A DNA stretch of 64,000 nucleotides from the NCBI GenBank assembly GCA_963837395.1, contig CAWINI010000002.1, forward strand, positions 62,001 to 126,000, in the 5' to 3' direction. The stretch comes from CAVZQN01 sp963837395 (GTDB lineage Bacteria; Acidobacteriota; HRBIN11; JAKEFK01). Of the stretch, positions 60,442 to 64,000 are shown one piece after another. The number at the start of each line of letters is the position of its first letter. Position 1 is the first letter of the stretch. The notes beneath the pieces were generated by a model. The model saw nothing but the letters and a program-made list of their open reading frames with translations, ran no database searches and was not told where the DNA came from. A program made the translations under genes and the position numbers.

Positions 60442-62624
60442 ATACGGAAGAAGTTATCAAGGCGCACGGTTTAACCAAGGAAGAATACGATCGCATCTGT
60501 AGCACACTGCAACGAGAACCGAATCTTACAGAGCTGGGGATGTTTTCGGTAATGTGGAGCGAACATTGTAGTTACAAAAGTTCGCGATTTCATCTGAAAC
60601 GTCTTCCTACAAAAGGACCAATTGTGTTGCAAGGTCCTGGTGAAAATGCAGGTGTAATCGATCTTGGTGAAGGACTCGCTGCAATTTTCAAAATCGAATC
60701 GCACAATCATCCGTCATTTATTGAACCTTTTCAGGGCGCAGCAACCGGTGTTGGCGGAATCATCCGCGATATTTTCACCATGGGTGCTCGGCCGATTGCC
60801 TTGATGAACTCTTTGAGATTCGGTCCATTATCAATCAAAAAAAATCAGTCGCTGCTTCGCGGTGTCGTTTCCGGGATTGGATTTTATGGAAACTGTATCG
60901 GCATTCCCACAATCGGAGGCGAAGTAGTTTTTGAAGACTGTTACAACTTGAACCCATTGGTGAATGTATTTTGTTTGGGAGTTGCGCATCAAGACAAAAT
61001 TTATTTTGGTCGTGCGCGTGAGGCTGGCAATTCAGTTTTTTATGTTGGAGCAAAAACCGGCAGGGATGGAATTCATGGCGCAACAATGGCAAGCGCAGAA
61101 TTCGCAGAAGATTCAGAATCAAAACGGCCCAATGTTCAAGTTGGCGACCCATTCATGGAAAAGCTTTTGCTTGAAGCATGTTTGGAATTGATGCAGAAAA
61201 ACATTTTGGAAGGCGTACAAGATATGGGTGCCGCCGGATTGACCTGTGCGACATCGGAAATGGCGAGTCGTGGTGGAAGCGGAATGCAAATCAATCTAGA
61301 TCGTGTTCCTCAACGCGAACATGGAATGACTGCGTACGAAGTTTTACTGAGTGAATCTCAAGAGCGGATGCTGCTGGTTGTAAAGAAGGGACATGAATCT
61401 GAAGCAGAAAATGTTTTTGATCGTTGGGATCTTCATGCTGAAAATATCGGCACGATTTCTACCGATGGTTGGGTCAGAATTCAATATCAAAATCAAAACG
61501 TTGCAAACGTTCCTGCGCGTGCGCTTGCAGATGAAGCTCCGATTTATCAGCGTCCCATCAAACCGGTCGAAACAAAATATCCGGAATTCAAGAATGATTT
61601 GCCCAAAGATTTCAATGATGTTGCGCGTCGCATAATTTCGCTTCCAACAGTTGCCTCAAAAAATTGGGTTTATCGCCAGTACGATCATACAGTTCGTACC
61701 AATACGTTATTAATGCCCGGAACTGCAACAGCAGCGATCCGGATAAAAAATTCCAGTGTGAATTTAGCAACAAGTGTCGATGGTAATGGAAGATTTTGCG
61801 AGTTGGATCCATTTACCGGTGCGAAGATTGCGGTTGCTGAGTCAGCGCGAAACGTGGTTTGCGCGGGTGCGCGTCCAGCTGCAATTACCAACTGCTTGAA
61901 TTTCGGAAATCCGGAAAAGCCAGAAATCATGTGGCAATTTTCGCGATCAGTTGATGGCATTACTGAAGCGTGTAAGATTTTTGGAACTCCAGTCACTGGC
62001 GGGAATGTCAGTCTGTACAACGAAACAGAAGGAATTCCAATTTATCCCACGCCGGTAATCGGTATGGTTGGAATTTTTAAAGACCGTTCTCCAATCACCC
62101 CACATTTCAAATCGGAAGATGACGTAGTGATGTTAATTGGGACTCCAAAAAATGAGCTTGGTGGCAGTCGATATGCGACCCTGGATGCGCCGCTTTCAGG
62201 TCCGTGTCCGACGATTGATTTGGACCTCGAGAAGCGCTGCCATGATGGGCTTTTGCAAGCAATTCACGAGGGGGTTGTGAAGAGTTTGCATGATTGTTCC
62301 GACGGAGGGTTAATAGCAACCCTTGCAGAATCTTGCTTTGGTGCTTATCCTCAGATTTACGGGTGTGATTTGCATTGGCAGGGTGATGTCCGGGCTGATG
62401 CATTTCTCTTCGGCGAATCGCAAACACGTTACATCTTATCGACGCACATTAGCTCAAAATCGCGGCTGCAGGAAATTCTCGAACAGCATAAGATTCCGTA
62501 TCTCGAATTTGGCAAAACAGGCGGACGTGAATTAAGCGTCGAAGTGAATGGCAAGAAGTTGATTCAACTTCCGGTCGAAGAGTTGTATCACATCTGGTAT
62601 AATTCAATTTCGAATCAACTGTAA
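60438..62624 (+). CDS. purL: Phosphoribosylformylglycinamidine synthase subunit PurL
   Basis: A 728-residue small-type PurL (the large form with a fused amidotransferase would be near 1300). Visible are MWSEHCSYKSSRFHLKRLPT, KIESHNHPSFIEPFQGAATG, GGVGGIIRDIFTMGARPIAL-type AIRS motifs, GVQDMGAAGLTCATSE and the C-terminal HDCSDGGLIATLAES. It needs PurS and PurQ partners, which are not in the window. It makes FGAM from FGAR, ATP and glutamine-derived ammonia. It directly overlaps selA and is followed by purF. Confidence 0.95.
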   Translation: MNTEEVIKAHGLTKEEYDRICSTLQREPNLTELGMFSVMWSEHCSYKSSRFHLKRLPTKGPIVLQGPGENAGVIDLGEGLAAIFKIESHNHPSFIEPFQGAATGVGGIIRDIFTMGARPIALMNSLRFGPLSIKKNQSLLRGVVSGIGFYGNCIGIPTIGGEVVFEDCYNLNPLVNVFCLGVAHQDKIYFGRAREAGNSVFYVGAKTGRDGIHGATMASAEFAEDSESKRPNVQVGDPFMEKLLLEACLELMQKNILEGVQDMGAAGLTCATSEMASRGGSGMQINLDRVPQREHGMTAYEVLLSESQERMLLVVKKGHESEAENVFDRWDLHAENIGTISTDGWVRIQYQNQNVANVPARALADEAPIYQRPIKPVETKYPEFKNDLPKDFNDVARRIISLPTVASKNWVYRQYDHTVRTNTLLMPGTATAAIRIKNSSVNLATSVDGNGRFCELDPFTGAKIAVAESARNVVCAGARPAAITNCLNFGNPEKPEIMWQFSRSVDGITEACKIFGTPVTGGNVSLYNETEGIPIYPTPVIGMVGIFKDRSPITPHFKSEDDVVMLIGTPKNELGGSRYATLDAPLSGPCPTIDLDLEKRCHDGLLQAIHEGVVKSLHDCSDGGLIATLAESCFGAYPQIYGCDLHWQGDVRADAFLFGESQTRYILSTHISSKSRLQEILEQHKIPYLEFGKTGGRELSVEVNGKKLIQLPVEELYHIWYNSISNQL

Positions 62625-62670
62625 TTTGCGGACGGGGACATCCAGATTCAGTTGTACCACACAGGCACTC

Positions 62671-64000
62671 ATGAATATTACAAGCGACAAGTTTCATGAT
62701 GAGTGTGCTGTCTTCGGGATCTTTGATCATCCCGAGGCAGCCAAGATGGCCTATCTTGGACTTTATGCCATGCAGCATCGAGGACAAGAGAGTGCGGGTA
62801 TTGCTATATCCGATGGTGAAAAAATTATTTGTGAACGCGGCATGGGCCAGGTCGCAGATGTATTTCGCAAAGAACGTTTAGATATTTTGCGTGGACATCG
62901 CGCGATTGGACATGTTCGTTATTCCACTGCCGGAAGCAGCGCTCTAAAAAATGCTCAACCGATTTTTGTGGATTGCCATCGTGGCGAAATTTGTGTTGCT
63001 CATAATGGAAATTTAGTCAACGCTCATATCATTCGCGATGAGCTTGAAAAAGAAGGAACGATTTTTACAACCACTTCCGATACGGAAGTAATCCTGCATC
63101 TTATCGCTCGTTCGCGCCAACCCAAATTCAATGATGCTTTGATCGATGCGCTTGGATCGTTGAAAGGCGCATATTCACTTGTATTCCTCACTAACGATGC
63201 TGTGATTGGTGCTCGCGATCCATGGGGATTTCGCCCGTTATGTATCGGCAAACTGGGCGGTTCTTACATTCTGGCTTCCGAAACATGCGCGCTCGATCTC
63301 ATCGATGCAGATTATGTGCGCGATGTTAAACCGGGCGAAGTCGTGATCTTAAGTGAAAAAGGGCTTGAGAGCCGGATGCCATTTCCAAAGCAACGGCAGT
63401 ATAGCTGCATTTTTGAGCTGGTTTATTTTGCGAGACCCGATAGCAATGTATTTGAACGCAATGTTTACAATTCGCGTTTTGAAATGGGGCGGCAGTTAGC
63501 ACGCGAAGCGCCAGTTGATGCAGATATTGTGGTTCCAGTTCCTGACTCCGGTCTTGTTGCCGCTTTAGGATATTCAGCAGAGTCCGGAATTCCGATCGGA
63601 TTCGGATTGATCCGTAACCATTATGTTGGCCGGACTTTCATTGAACCGAAAAAAAGCATCCGGCATTTTGGTGTCAAAGTAAAACTGAATCCTGTACGCA
63701 GTGTGCTTGAAAATAAAAGGATTATTTTGATTGATGATTCGATTGTGCGTGGTAACACCAGTCAAAAAATTGTGAAAATGGTTCGATCAGCCGGCGCAAC
63801 AGAAGTACATTTTCGAATCAGTTGTCCGCCGACTGTAGGTCCGTGTTATTACGGAATCGATACGCCGACCCGTGAAGAATTAATCGGAGCACAAAAAACT
63901 GTTCCTGAAATTGGTGAATTTATTGGAGTTGAATCTTTACAGTATCTGAGTCTCGAAGGTTTGTTGAAAGCTTCACAGGATGCAGAAAATAAAATGTTCT
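62671..64000 (+). CDS. purF: Amidophosphoribosyltransferase PurF (partial)
   Basis: The gene begins at ATG 62671 and runs open to the window edge (443 codons seen). After a short propeptide comes the nucleophile Cys12 in DECAVFGIFD, then the glutaminase motifs YAMQHRGQESAGIA, IGHVRYSTAG and AHNGNLVNA. The phosphoribosyltransferase part has the PRPP loop ILIDDSIVRGNTS and a Cys-containing DEC/SCPPTVGPCYYG segment typical of the [4Fe-4S]-type enzyme. It makes phosphoribosylamine from PRPP and glutamine, the first committed step of purine synthesis. The 3' end is outside the window. Confidence 0.95.
   Translation, partial: MNITSDKFHDECAVFGIFDHPEAAKMAYLGLYAMQHRGQESAGIAISDGEKIICERGMGQVADVFRKERLDILRGHRAIGHVRYSTAGSSALKNAQPIFVDCHRGEICVAHNGNLVNAHIIRDELEKEGTIFTTTSDTEVILHLIARSRQPKFNDALIDALGSLKGAYSLVFLTNDAVIGARDPWGFRPLCIGKLGGSYILASETCALDLIDADYVRDVKPGEVVILSEKGLESRMPFPKQRQYSCIFELVYFARPDSNVFERNVYNSRFEMGRQLAREAPVDADIVVPVPDSGLVAALGYSAESGIPIGFGLIRNHYVGRTFIEPKKSIRHFGVKVKLNPVRSVLENKRIILIDDSIVRGNTSQKIVKMVRSAGATEVHFRISCPPTVGPCYYGIDTPTREELIGAQKTVPEIGEFIGVESLQYLSLEGLLKASQDAENKMF

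Noticed and set aside
1..64000. CRISPR arrays, insertion sequences, prophage genes
   Set aside because: No regularly spaced repeats of 24-40 bp, no transposase or integrase motifs and no phage structural genes were seen.

Overview
The window reads as a chromosomal segment of a Gram-negative, moderately AT-leaning bacterium, most like an Acidobacteriota member (inference, not proven). The grounds are the ffs-dnaX-ybaB-recR-roadblock-mglA order, TPR-bearing Pkn-type Ser/Thr kinases, an MXAN_5187-like protein, an outer-membrane barrel, a KorAB-type 2-oxoacid:ferredoxin oxidoreductase and a large (Alu-type) SRP RNA. There is no CRISPR array, transposase or phage gene.

Region 1 (1-24,050) is the most interesting part. 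It is a dense set of small operons for redox, stress and low-oxygen life: DUF2249/phosphoribosyltransferase, KorAB, two tandem-domain universal stress proteins, a GCS2-CBS fusion, a ferritin-like DUF2383 protein, a cupredoxin-like exported protein, a GNAT/NDP-forming acyl-CoA synthetase fusion, a secondary alcohol dehydrogenase, hemerythrin and a PCYCGC-type Cys-rich protein. By eye I find 13 well-formed sigma-54 (-24/-12, GG-N10-GC or GA) promoters just upstream of these genes on both strands, plus one weaker one. Most have an upstream palindrome close to CTGACA-N3-TGTCAG, often as two copies 19-22 bp apart. An NtrC-type response regulator (14169-15557) lies in the middle of the set and is the obvious candidate activator. 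KorAB, the ADP-forming-type acyl-CoA synthetase and the alcohol dehydrogenase together would let the cell ferment pyruvate to acetate and alcohol with ATP gain, so the set looks like a sigma-54 hypoxia/fermentation regulon. A second system sits inside it: an ECF sigma factor and a divergent DoxX operon share mirror-image ECF promoters with one palindromic -35.

Region 2 (24,020-25,886) is an AbiE type IV toxin-antitoxin cassette. It is flanked by 31-bp direct repeats that copy the 3' end of the neighbouring transporter gene, which suggests a mobile 1.8-kb unit. Two inverted repeats upstream of abiEi look like its operators.

Region 3 (25,867-31,633) is a six-gene minus-strand redox operon: b-type membrane protein with zinc ribbon, NasA-like molybdopterin oxidoreductase, four-cluster ferredoxin, Tat-anchored Rieske protein, small DUF6755-like membrane protein and TDT-family transporter.

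Region 4 (31,679-49,159) holds small exported proteins, a tandem pair of paralogous Ser/Thr kinases (one with a C-terminal frameshift), a hydrolase/aminotransferase/D-aminoacylase group, two SDR dehydrogenases, two tRNA-Ser genes, PlsC, a lone receiver protein and a retropepsin-like protein.

Region 5 (49,245-64,000) is housekeeping: SRP RNA, dnaX (with an A9 slippage site), ybaB, recR, MglB/MglA-like pair, Nudix, mutY, maf, a cold-shock gene with a leader terminator, selA, purL and the 5' part of purF, which runs off the end. Gene functions come from motif recognition without database search.
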